Positions 32,334-41,100 of a stretch of DNA of 64,000 nt are shown here, in pieces. The stretch is taken from contig JAEEZX010000022.1 in the NCBI GenBank assembly GCA_016292045.1, positions 1 to 64,000 of the forward strand, written 5' to 3'. This DNA comes from Bacteroidaceae bacterium (GTDB lineage Bacteria > Bacteroidota > Bacteroidia > Bacteroidales > Bacteroidaceae). Within the stretch, counting starts at the first letter, position 1; each line of letters begins with the position of its first letter. Both the position numbers and the translations under genes were made by a program. Below the pieces are notes generated by a model, which saw only the letters and a program-made list of their open reading frames with translations, had not been told where the DNA came from and did no database searches.

Positions 32334-35300
32334 TCATTTCTTCACATACTTCTTTCCATTTATAACATAGATGCCGGCAGGCAGTCCCTGAAGTGTATTA
32401 ACATTACTATACAACAGCTGACCATTAATGCTGTACACATCCATTGGCTCTGAATCCTCTGCTGTTGCAGAAAGTGTTTCCACAGAGGTCTCTTCATCTG
32501 TCAATTTACGGAAGTTAGCCACCAACGTACGATTGTTTGTCGCTGCAAACGAATAATTCGGCTCTGAGCTAACGACTACACTGTTTTCTGACCAGTTAAC
32601 AAAACTGTAACCATCTTTTTCTGTCGCCTTCAATGTTACAATCTCATTTTCTGAAACAGTTCCGGCACCCGTCACAGTACCACCTGCCGTATTTGAGGCT
32701 GTGGCCTTAATAATATACTTTTTAACAGGAGCTGTTCCCTGTACGAAGTTCGCTTTCAATGCATAGAACGCAGTCTGCGTAAAGTCTGTTTTGAAGGTAT
32801 AGTATGCATCTGTTGATACCACATTGTTGTCAGCATCTGTCCAGTTCTTGAAATAATAGCCTGCATCAGGAGTGGCATGAGCATGTGCTGTCATGCCAGT
32901 GGAGAAATACACTGTATAGCTTGAATCATCTATCGTATTCTTGAGACCTACTGTGCCACCACTGGAAGTATATACATAAATCCTTCCGCGCGCCCCCCAA
33001 TCCTTTTTCAAATAATATATCGTGGAGTCACCAATAAGAGTTGTCTCATATTGGCCGCCGTTCTCATTTAGTGTATAAAGTTTAAAGCGGAGAGGATAGT
33101 CGTAAAAATCACTATAGGTGTTCTGAGTCTGTGCATTGCCACTGTGATATGTTAGATTGAAGTCTTGAGCACTATTGTTTAGCAAATCCACATCAATTTC
33201 TGCGCTTCCAAAAGAACTTCCCGTTCTTCCCGTGCCCCAAACCAGTCTTACGGGAATCCTACCCTTATATCCTTCGGCACTTGGCTGGCGTTCCAGATGT
33301 AAAGTGATGTTTAGCGAATCTGCGTCAGCTCGATTTGTCGCGTCCACGTTATGAACTATGATATTTCCAACCATAGAAGGATAATGCTTTACCCAAAAAT
33401 GGCTGCCCGACATATCTTGCCATATACCCATCTTATCATTATGATATAATAAATTCCCTCCGTTTAGCGGACTATTCGGAACGAGAGGTGTGGATATAGA
33501 AATCTCACGTGTCTCGTCGGCTTTTAGGTTAAGGTCCACTTCACTACTTTGACCTTCAACCCAAACTCGCAACTTACCACTAAAATCTTCTCCCTCATTC
33601 CATATTGTAGCTCGCAATGTACCAGTAGTCGCATGAGCCGCAAAGTCCACTATCGGAGTCTCTAAACAAGAAATTTTTGGCATTTCTTTGAAATGAGCCT
33701 TTACATCCATATTGCCTGTCACTGTGAACGTGAATTCTTGTGTCTCGCAGACCCTTTCTCCGTTCACCTCCCAGTAATCAAAGTAGTATGTATCAGTAGT
33801 GCTTGCCCACGTTTTTGCCGTAAGAGTATAAGTCTCTCCCTTTTCAAATTCCTTCCGACCTGTAGATGATATATAGCCCGCTTCTGCAGGAATTACAGAG
33901 GATGTCATCGCATAATACGTTATCTGTGCAGGTTTTGCACCACCTGTTAGCAAGAATTGCCGGCTCTTATAATCGTTGTCGTAGAAATTGGCATCTGCCC
34001 AGATATTCACGTTGGTGGCAAAGAATGCTATTGAGGCATATCGTATCAGATTGAAGTTGCTGCTATTGAAAGAGAACGGAATTTCTACGCTTTCTCCTGC
34101 TTTCAAATTAAGGGTGAATGCCACAGTACCATTCGGATTGTAAAGCGATGACCCTATACGTATCTCATAGTTACCCGTTGCATCTGGTGCACAGGCGTTT
34201 CCATCCGGTTTTGGATACTCCACTTTCAGCGTTCCCGAAATTTTATCATCATACACCCATGGGAAACCATATTCATCTAGTTCTGCATCGTTCAACGCAG
34301 GGATATTCCATGTAGCTTTCAAATGAGGACGCGGATGCACAGAGAATTCACTTCCTGCAACATGACTAATACCACCATATCCGCCCAAAGAGTATAACTC
34401 GCCCTCGTCGAAGCTAGAACGGTGTATGGTGAAGTTCAATGTACGCGTCTCTCCGGAAGCAATGGAGATATTTTGTTCTGCCAAAAGAGATTTGTTGGTA
34501 CTGCTCAATATGCACAGTGGCCCTACATACTCTCCACCATCGTTATGCAGCGTGAAAGAAATGTTATAATTCACGCCATACGTAGCAGCAGATTCTGTAA
34601 ACTGCGGAGCAGCAACACAGGTCATATTAAAAGTCTCTGCACCTATTTCGTATTCGCATGCTTTTAGAGTAAGATCCAATCCTTCGATTTCGGCTTCCAG
34701 GTACACCTTGTCTGCATCCAAACAACGCTCCCATTCCGTTTCTCCGTTCCGCCGACATACAGGCACAATCTGGTAAGACCCGTCTGAAAGGTTACTTCCA
34801 AAACTAATGTTCAACGTATTGTTTATTCGTGTTCCCACCGTTTTAGAACTTTTTGCAGAATAAAGCATTGAAAGACGATTGTCACCTTGATAGAGTGCGA
34901 GACCGTATTCGTTCTCCTGTTGACATCCTGTCACGAAAAGATCCGGGGTGAGCGTCACCGCCAGAAAATTGGTACGTTTACTCGTACGCTGATATTTGGT
35001 AAGTTCAGCCGCTATTGAGCGAACAGCGATAGGGGCAGATTTCTCCACATATGTCGAAGGCACACAACCGACAATGGCAGCCTGCCTGTTCGTGTAACCG
35101 CCAGAACGACTACCACCACCAGTGCCGCGTCCATCGGGATTCATCACACAGAGTCGGAAATAGCCGTTGTAACTGCCGTTCCATCCCCAGTCGATGTGAT
35201 AATAGTCCTCCGCCACATAGCCATCGCACACAAAAGCATGACCCGAACTTGAGGATGCTCCGGAATAATAAACCGGATGTCCTTGCCGCAATTCATTATA

Positions 35301-36164
35301 TATGATGTAAAGCCAATCCTCGTAGTTGCCCCTGTAAATAATTTGTGCCGAATTTCCATAACCAAAATAGTTCTTGAGGGCAGGAACCACATTGGAACCA
35401 TACGCGCCAGAACCGTTACATCCATAATTCATGTCTACCGCCATACCACAGTAAAGCATCAATTCACTTACGGCCTTCTGTTGTGCATTATTTACAACAT
35501 CATACGTCGTGGCAGGCATATTCCCCCAGTCAATAAGGGTGCCTTCTCTTATGGCATCATGCTCGAAATCGTAGATACGGTTGGGGATAGAGGCCGTCGT
35601 ACGAGTTGGATGTTGCCAGTAGTTCATCACCTGAGCCATTGCTGTAGCCACACAACCTGTGACACACTGCAGATTTCCTTGCATAGGACAAAGTAGATTG
35701 TAAGGCGATTCCTGACCCCACTTTGAGGTGAGTAACGGTGCAATAGGCTTACGCGAGACATATGCCTCTGTGCTCACTGGCTCCGCAACAGAAGATATTA
35801 TGGCATTGATTTGCGAAGCATAGTCGTTAAGCCACAGGCGAACATTTGACGGAACACTCTTTGAGTCGAATGCTCCACTGCTGCTAAATCCCAAAACATC
35901 CGGAGTAGACTCTTCTCCAGAGACAATAACAAAGCCTTCGTCAGAGTCTATGTTAAACACATAGTAGGCATCGCAGCTCTCTGCCGTCTGTAGCACCGTC
36001 GCAGCACTGGTTCGAAACTGTTTTCCACCCTCCTGCGAAGAAGCAAAGGGCTTGGTCTGTAAGAATCGGATAGCTTTTTCTCTGGCCTCTTCCTCCGTAA
36101 TGGAACCCGCTAACAATATGGTGCAGAATCCTAAGGAAAAGATAATCGCGAATATTTTTTTCAT
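32334..36164 (-). CDS. C10 family cysteine protease (streptopain/interpain-like)
   Basis: 1276 residues. A signal peptide (to about residue 20) and an inhibitory propeptide (about 21-140) precede the peptidase. The catalytic cysteine is C171 in TGCVATAMAQVMNYW and the histidine is H309 in SGHAFVCDGY; HIDWGWNGSYNGYF supplies the Asn/Trp region. Beta-sandwich domains follow, and two bacterial-repeat (InlB-like) modules occur near residues 780-850 and 1160-1230. It ends in the type IX-like tail VYSINGQLLYS ... GIYVINGKKYVKK. Such enzymes cut host proteins. A probable structured RNA ends 133 bases upstream. Confidence 0.9.
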   Translation of the reverse strand: MKKIFAIIFSLGFCTILLAGSITEEEAREKAIRFLQTKPFASSQEGGKQFRTSAATVLQTAESCDAYYVFNIDSDEGFVIVSGEESTPDVLGFSSSGAFDSKSVPSNVRLWLNDYASQINAIISSVAEPVSTEAYVSRKPIAPLLTSKWGQESPYNLLCPMQGNLQCVTGCVATAMAQVMNYWQHPTRTTASIPNRIYDFEHDAIREGTLIDWGNMPATTYDVVNNAQQKAVSELMLYCGMAVDMNYGCNGSGAYGSNVVPALKNYFGYGNSAQIIYRGNYEDWLYIIYNELRQGHPVYYSGASSSSGHAFVCDGYVAEDYYHIDWGWNGSYNGYFRLCVMNPDGRGTGGGSRSGGYTNRQAAIVGCVPSTYVEKSAPIAVRSIAAELTKYQRTSKRTNFLAVTLTPDLFVTGCQQENEYGLALYQGDNRLSMLYSAKSSKTVGTRINNTLNISFGSNLSDGSYQIVPVCRRNGETEWERCLDADKVYLEAEIEGLDLTLKACEYEIGAETFNMTCVAAPQFTESAATYGVNYNISFTLHNDGGEYVGPLCILSSTNKSLLAEQNISIASGETRTLNFTIHRSSFDEGELYSLGGYGGISHVAGSEFSVHPRPHLKATWNIPALNDAELDEYGFPWVYDDKISGTLKVEYPKPDGNACAPDATGNYEIRIGSSLYNPNGTVAFTLNLKAGESVEIPFSFNSSNFNLIRYASIAFFATNVNIWADANFYDNDYKSRQFLLTGGAKPAQITYYAMTSSVIPAEAGYISSTGRKEFEKGETYTLTAKTWASTTDTYYFDYWEVNGERVCETQEFTFTVTGNMDVKAHFKEMPKISCLETPIVDFAAHATTGTLRATIWNEGEDFSGKLRVWVEGQSSEVDLNLKADETREISISTPLVPNSPLNGGNLLYHNDKMGIWQDMSGSHFWVKHYPSMVGNIIVHNVDATNRADADSLNITLHLERQPSAEGYKGRIPVRLVWGTGRTGSSFGSAEIDVDLLNNSAQDFNLTYHSGNAQTQNTYSDFYDYPLRFKLYTLNENGGQYETTLIGDSTIYYLKKDWGARGRIYVYTSSGGTVGLKNTIDDSSYTVYFSTGMTAHAHATPDAGYYFKNWTDADNNVVSTDAYYTFKTDFTQTAFYALKANFVQGTAPVKKYIIKATASNTAGGTVTGAGTVSENEIVTLKATEKDGYSFVNWSENSVVVSSEPNYSFAATNNRTLVANFRKLTDEETSVETLSATAEDSEPMDVYSINGQLLYSNVNTLQGLPAGIYVINGKKYVKK

Positions 36165-36199
36165 AACTGCTTATATTAAGATTTGATTTTGTTTCTTGT

Positions 36200-36238
36200 T
36201 TATACAGTATACCTTTCTACCTTGGATATATATCCAGA
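36200..36238 (-). other. Relic of a sorting-tail coding end upstream of the C10 gene
   Basis: The minus strand reads CTCTGGATATATATCCAAGG followed by TAGAAAGGTATACTG and TATAA. It aligns with the last codons of the BspA gene (GGATATTATATCCAAGG then CGGAAAGAAATAT), which encode the tail SGYYIQGGKKY, but single-base losses break the frame. It looks like a decayed 3' gene end; a conserved regulatory site is the alternative. Confidence 0.5.
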
Positions 36239-36243
36239 GAAAG

Positions 36244-36265
36244 CCGATAATCTCCAGATTCGGCA
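36244..36265 (-). promoter_or_regulatory. Hairpin in the C10 leader
   Basis: GCCG and AATCT on one side pair with AGATT and CGGC on the other, with a two-base bulge. On the minus strand it is followed by TTTCTC. It lies between the T tract of the predicted RNA and the C10 start and may be a second weak stop or a processing site. Confidence 0.4.
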
Positions 36266-36297
36266 AACTATGTTTTTCACTCACCTACCAAGATACA

Positions 36298-36648
36298 AAA
36301 AAAGCGTGGAGACTCTACCTGTTGCTCGCTCCACACTCTGAGGCCGTAGGATTGCCCATTACTGTCAGAACGAGCAACCCAGACCCCACGCCGATATGCT
36401 TTAGTCTATTGCCATATATATAACTCCAAAACGCAGAATTATTGTATACGGCGTGCTAAATACACACCCATGGGCGTCTATCGTTGCTGAGTTCCTTGAC
36501 AGTAATTTGAGAGTTTCCTACGCTTTCAGAGTGTCAAGAACAAAGCGCGTGATATACGCCTTTTCCATATATGGTGTCCCACAAACACCTCAAAGACACC
36601 TCTTTTCGGTTTTTCCCAGCGGTTTTTACACCGCTTTCGGCGTGAAGA
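36298..36648 (-). ncRNA. Predicted structured RNA of about 350 nt, family unknown
   Basis: The 5' end is inferred from the promoter at 36654-36684 and the 3' end from a T7 tract (36304-36298). Long-range helices on the transcript: ACACTCTGA/TCAGAGTGT (36534-36526 with 36342-36334), CGTAGGA/TCCTACG (36522-36516 with 36352-36346), TACTGTCA/TGACAGTA (36504-36497 with 36367-36360) and AGCAAC/GTTGCT (36488-36483 with 36378-36373). A rival local fold pairs GTTGCTCG/CGAGCAAC and GCGTGG/CCACGC directly before the T tract. Small hairpins lie at 36618-36635 and 36573-36600. It lacks the RNase P core, a tmRNA tag and tRNA-like ends. It is either a stand-alone RNA or a leader controlling the C10 gene. 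Confidence 0.55.
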
Positions 36649-36653
36649 CGTGG

Positions 36654-36684
36654 CAAATATAGACATAAATTTCTAAACAACAAA
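36654..36684 (-). promoter_or_regulatory. Consensus promoter of the predicted RNA
   Basis: Minus strand: TTTG (36684-36681), 19 bases, TATATTTG (36661-36654), an exact Bacteroidales promoter. No gene start lies nearby downstream, so it should make an untranslated transcript. Confidence 0.8.
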
Positions 36685-36760
36685 CTTTTTGCAACTTTTT
36701 CATCTTCAAATACCATAAAAAAGTCTTTGAGGGTGTAATCTCCAGAGATTATTTGCGCGA

Positions 36761-36796
36761 TAGTTAGAGAAAAATATTTCCCTAGTTAGAGAAAAA
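36761..36796. promoter_or_regulatory. Direct repeat with 22-base period, possible operator
   Basis: TAGTTAGAGAAAAA occurs twice without mismatch, at 36761-36774 and 36783-36796. The copies are 22 bases apart (two helical turns) and lie about 77 bases upstream of the -33 element of the RNA promoter. Two same-face half-sites are the usual target of AraC-type or response regulators; the AraC gene at 37218 is the nearest candidate. Confidence 0.5.
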
Positions 36797-36882
36797 GTTT
36801 TCCTTAGCACTCCAGCAAAACTCGCAAACACACAAAAAATATACATTTGCGCCATACCAAGCAGGTAGCAGGCTCAATATAT

Positions 36883-36978
36883 GTTTGTTATTTTATCGTT
36901 TCTTTTTCGTTATATGTTCGATAGAAAATCGAAGGACTAACGAAGAACTATCGAAGAACTAACGAAGAACTAACGGAG
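36883..36978. repeat. Back-to-back 11-base repeat arrays around TTCG/CGAAG cores
   Basis: The left array has cores GTTTG, TATCG, TTTCG, GTTCG and AATCG ending at 36887, 36898, 36909, 36920 and 36931, exactly 11 apart. The right array has CGAAG at 36930, 36941, 36952 and 36963 and CGGAG at 36974, also 11 apart. The two are inverted and meet at TCGAAG. It is the same layout as at 6222-6323 but in the opposite relative order. Confidence 0.85.
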
Positions 36979-37090
36979 AAATGTAGAGTCAACTTGCTCT
37001 TTGGTGGCTTTTAATGCCCTTTTTAGCACTTTTGCATCTATTTGAGGCGCCCCCAAGGGGAGGGAGACAAAAGACAACGGACAAAAGAAT

Positions 37091-37128
37091 CTACTCGTCA
37101 ACTAGTCAACTTAATAACTTTGTCAACT
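37091..37128. repeat. Five-core array, CAACT type, period 8
   Basis: CTACT, CAACT, CAACT, TAACT and CAACT start at 37091, 37099, 37107, 37115 and 37124; the last step is 9 instead of 8. The core equals that of the array between the V-ATPase B and D genes. Confidence 0.7.
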
Positions 37129-37143
37129 TGAAAAAGCGTTCTT

Positions 37144-37176
37144 TTCTTCACTTTTCACTCTTAACTCTTAACTTTT
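37144..37176. repeat. Five-core array, CTYTT type, period 7
   Basis: TTCTT, CTTTT, CTCTT, CTCTT and CTTTT start at 37144, 37151, 37158, 37165 and 37172 with two-base spacers CA, CA, AA and AA. It ends 3 bases before the araC -7 element, so it occupies the promoter's spacer and -33 region. Confidence 0.7.
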
Positions 37177-37179
37177 TCA

Positions 37180-37187
37180 TATCTTTG
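37180..37187 (+). promoter_or_regulatory. Promoter -7 element of the araC-type gene
   Basis: TATCTTTG matches TAnnTTTG, 30 bases before the ATG. The -33 region is replaced by a CTYTT repeat array, so activity may depend on an activator. Confidence 0.6.
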
Positions 37188-37217
37188 CAGCATAATAATT
37201 GCTAAATGCTTTAACGT

Positions 37218-38099
37218 ATGATTAGCAGGAAAGACGGATTCCAGGGGGAGCGGGCTGTGGTGCTGCCGCCGGTGATAGTGGAGATGGAGGAGAAGGATGA
37301 CTTCTGCGAGGGGCTGTTCATCACGGACATCGGTTATTACCCGAAAGCGGAGCATCACCATCGTGTGAGAGAGGAGGGAGTGAATCAGTATGTGCTCATC
37401 TACTGCGTGGACGGCAGCGGGTTCTACGTGGTGGACGGCAAACGGCATGAGGTGAAGAAAAACCAGTACTTCATCCTGCCCATCGGCAAGCCGCACGAGT
37501 ATGGCGCAACAGAAGGACACCACTGGACTATCTACTGGGTACACTTCCGCGGAAAGGCGGCTCACGTCTTTGCCGAGGGTGCCGCCACGCCGCAGACCAT
37601 CAATGTAACGATGCGGTCGCGTATCAGCGAGCGTATCTACATCTTCGAGGAGATACTGACCACGTTGCACTTAGGCGACGGCATTGAGGACCTGCGCTAC
37701 GCCAGCAGTCTGTTGTCCCACTTCCTGGCATCGATGCGCTACCTGGAACAGTTCCGCAGGGCAAAGACGGAGGAAGAGAGAGACATCGTGGAACAGGCTA
37801 TACACTATATGCAGGAGAATATAGAGCAACACATCACGATGGACGATGTGCTGCGCTACGTGGGCTACTCGCAGAGCCACTTCTCCACGGTGTTCAAGAA
37901 GAAAACCGGCGTCAGTCCTATCACCTATATCAACCGCCTTAAAATAGAACATGCCTGTAGGCTGTTACGCACTACAGACATGAAAATCAATATGATTTGC
38001 TATAAGGTGGGTATCGAGGACTCGCTATACTTCTCGCGTCTGTTCTCGAAAATAATGGGAATGAGCCCGACGACTTATAAGTTAAAAATTAAAAGTTAA
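37218..38099 (+). CDS. AraC family transcriptional regulator
   Basis: 293 residues. The N-terminal half is a cupin-like sugar-binding domain (HHHRVREEGVNQYVLIYCVDG, then GKPHEYGA). The C-terminal half (about 190-293) has two helix-turn-helix units, with YVGYSQSHFSTVFKKKTGVS and EDSLYFSRLFSKIMGMSP. Such proteins usually activate sugar genes when ligand binds. It converges on the DUF5107/TPR and sugar-transporter genes, and the two stop codons share the bases TTAA. Those genes are its likely targets, by inference. The last codons (LKIKS) lie in a period-7 repeat array. Confidence 0.9.
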   Translation: MISRKDGFQGERAVVLPPVIVEMEEKDDFCEGLFITDIGYYPKAEHHHRVREEGVNQYVLIYCVDGSGFYVVDGKRHEVKKNQYFILPIGKPHEYGATEGHHWTIYWVHFRGKAAHVFAEGAATPQTINVTMRSRISERIYIFEEILTTLHLGDGIEDLRYASSLLSHFLASMRYLEQFRRAKTEEERDIVEQAIHYMQENIEQHITMDDVLRYVGYSQSHFSTVFKKKTGVSPITYINRLKIEHACRLLRTTDMKINMICYKVGIEDSLYFSRLFSKIMGMSPTTYKLKIKS

Positions 38100-38104
38100 A
38101 AGTT
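38072..38104. repeat. Five-core array, AAGTT type, period 7, across two gene ends
   Basis: GACTT, AAGTT, AAATT, AAGTT and AAGTT start at 38072, 38079, 38086, 38093 and 38100. It contains the stop codons of both the AraC gene and the convergent TPR gene, so it supplies the last residues of each. Confidence 0.6.
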
Positions 38105-41100
38105 CGCTTTGATGAATGTGCGGAACTGGCGGGCACCGAGGTGATTGTTGTCGAGGGCTTCGACCTCAGCCAGATACTTCAAGGCGCGTTCCTTGTCACC
38201 CATGCCGTAGTAACCGAGGGCGAGCATGTACTTGCAGTGGATGAGGTTCATCTCGTCGAGGTCGCCTTCCCATACCAGCAGGTCGGGTAGCGAAACGGCA
38301 AAGTAGTCCATCACCACATGGTCGAAGATGTGCTGTTTGCCGTAGTTGATGAGCTTGTTGAACAGCGAGCGAGCCTTATCCTCCTGACCCAATTTGCGAT
38401 AGCAAAGGGCAGCATAGAATATCTTATCGGGCTTTGCATCGTTGTAGTACATAGCAGCTGCGGGCTCAGTAGGTCCTGCGGTGCCTTCCTCATAGCGTCC
38501 GAGGAAGTATAGGAAGTCATTGTCCTGCGAGCCATAGAGCTTGCCTTCGCCCAAGTGGTGCGGGAACACGAGGCATTCCTCCAAGAGTTGCCTGGCTTCT
38601 TGTAATTGAGAATTGACAATTGACAATTGAGAATTATCTGTTGGCTGTTGGCTCAAAATCTTTTTGGCAATCTCCAAACGACACATCTGATACTGTCCGC
38701 TCACCTTGCCTTCGCCACCCTCCCACGGATGGAAGATGCGGTTGTCGATGATTTCCTTGGCCTCTTCATAGCGACCCAGCATATTGAGCAGGGTGGCATG
38801 TTCGAGCACGAGGTCGTCGCGACGCTGGGTGAGCTCGGCATGCGCCTCGTAAAAGGCCAGACGCTCGGAATGTGGGCGGTGCAGGCGCTTGTAGAGCTGG
38901 TCGAGTTCCATGAACACACGCTCGTCGTTCTCGTCGAGTTGGAAAGCACGCTCCATATATTCGAGAGCCTCATCATGACGGCCTTGCTTATTGAAACGAG
39001 CAAGAGCAAGGTTGCGCCAAACGGTGGGGAACGAAGGATCGAGACGGGCAGAGAGTTCCCAGTTCTCGATGGCCAAATCATACTGCCTTGCTGCATAATA
39101 CAAGCAACCCAAGTAATACGGTGCCTTTGATAATTGACAATTGACAATTGAGAATTGAGAATTAGCTGCTGCTTTGGCGGCTTCGAGGGCGATGATGTCC
39201 TCTGAGCGGTTGGGGAAGCAATAGGTGGAGTCGACAACCTCTGCTTTGGCCAGGGCATCCTGCTCGCCGCAGAAGGCAAAGAGGTAGTACCAGGTCATGG
39301 GCGATGTAGCTCCCTCCTCAATGGCAATCTGCCAGATGGCCTTAGCCTCGTCGATGAGACCAGCAGCAGCATAATCGAGAGCCAGCTCGTCGTAGTTCTG
39401 AGCCGATTTGCGCAGCATCTCTGTTATTTCCGCCAGTACTGCCTCATCACCAGTAAGCAGGTATTTTTCGTAACGACAACCGTAGTTGAAGAGGTCAAAC
39501 GTCAGCGACTCATCGATGAGGGCGAGTGCCTCGTCCTTCTTATCCATATAGCGAAGGATGGATGCCTTCAGGGCACGAGCCTTGTGGTTGTGCCAGTTGT
39601 TGTTCATACAACGGTCTATTTCGCCGAGGGCATCCTCGTAGCGGCCTTGCATCACGCTAATCTTGGCGGCCTCGAAGTAGCCGGCATCTGCCCAGCCCTT
39701 GCTCCATGTGGCTTTCCAGAAGAGTTCGTAGGCTTCATCGACCTTACCCTGATACTTCAGGGCGAGTGCGAGGTTATAAAGCGGTTCACTATCGTAAGGA
39801 TTGGGATTGCGCTTGATAGACAACTTGTAAGCTTTGCGCAGATACTGCTCAGCCTTATGGAAACGACCCTTGCGGATGAACCACAGACCCATTGCATTCA
39901 GACAGCGGATGTCGTTGGGGTCACGACGCAGAGCCTCCTCGTAGTAGTCGAGCGGATTCCAGGTGGCGTGACGATACTGCTCCAGATGGCGACCTGTGAT
40001 GAGCAACTGCTCATTGGTCTTGATCTGTTCGGGCAACAGGGCAGCTTCTGCGCTGTCGGGGATAGGACGAATCTCGTCGCTCTCAGCATGCCAACTGAGT
40101 ACGGAGCGCTCGCCGTATGGGAACTGCTTGCGAATCTCGAAGGTCAGTTCGTTCATCTTGGTACCCTTTACATCGATGGTCTCCACCAGCACTTTTTCGG
40201 GCGAGAGAGTCAAAATCTTCTTATAATATACCTCACCATTATCATTACGCAGGATGACGCAAACGTCCTGCCGGTTGGTGGCGAAGACCTTGAACTCCAT
40301 CTTGCCGTCAGCCACCTCGTTGATATTGAACACGAGGTCTTTCGAAGCCTCTTTCACTATGCCCAGCTCGCGATAGGGCATGAAGTACTGAGTAAACATC
40401 TTCTCCTCGTAAGGCATCAGCCAGGTGAAGTCGGGCTGGTTCTCGGTATAGACACCTGCCATCAGTTCGATGTAGGGACGGAAACCTTCCTCTGCGAAGC
40501 CCCACTTCTGGCGCTCCTCTGGGGTTGACTCGTCGGTGAGGTTACGATCCCAAGCACGTCCGAAGTCGCCGTTACCCCAGGTCCACTGCTTCTTGCCAGG
40601 CGAGAAGTGGTGAGAGGCCACATGTAGCATACCAGCCTTGGTGTCGTTCTCATAACCTCCCTCAAAGTTGAAGCGCGAATTCACGCCCATATAGCTGGTC
40701 GGCACAAAGATGTTCTTGTAGTTCGAGATGTCCACACCTGCTGAATAGTCCATCTTATAATAGGTACCCGTAGCGATGGGAAACGACGATACGGCACGCT
40801 TGCCATGATCGAACACGGCATTGATGTCGGGTGGAAACACGCTCTGATAAGCATCGTTCACATAGACAGCGGGGTTGGCCCACCATAGGAAAGTCTGAGG
40901 CACGTCAGTGCGATTGTAGAAGCGACCCTTGATTTCCAAGTAGGCACAGCCGGGACGCAAGGTGAAACCAGCCATTCCTTTCTGGTGGAACATCTTCTCC
41001 ATTTCGCTCATCCATACGCTGACACTGCCGTCGGCATTCTCCTCGATGCAGGTGTCAACAGGCATGAAGGTGGTGGGACGGTGGTGCTGCGGCCAGTTGA

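Larger units (their letters stand above)
36165..37217. other. 1-kb gene-free region
   Basis: No frame here has coding character. From left to right the stretch holds a tail-like leader motif (36200-36238), a hairpin (36244-36265), a predicted structured RNA (36298-36648) with its promoter (36654-36684), a palindrome TAATCTC-CA-GAGATTA (36736-36751), a 22-base-period direct repeat (36761-36796), paired 11-base arrays (36883-36978), two shorter arrays (37091-37176) and the araC promoter. Confidence 0.75.

Noticed and set aside
36298..36648. RNase P RNA or tmRNA
   Set aside because: The RNase P core GAGGAAAGTCC is missing, and there is no alanine-type acceptor end, T loop or tag frame ending in ALAA.
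36883..36978. Iterons of a plasmid or phage origin
   Set aside because: No replication initiator gene lies nearby, and the same type of array occurs in operon spacers and inside genes.
36196..37205. Several 60-75 residue open frames in the gene-free region
   Set aside because: They have no family resemblance, overlap the predicted RNA and repeat arrays, and lack suitable starts.
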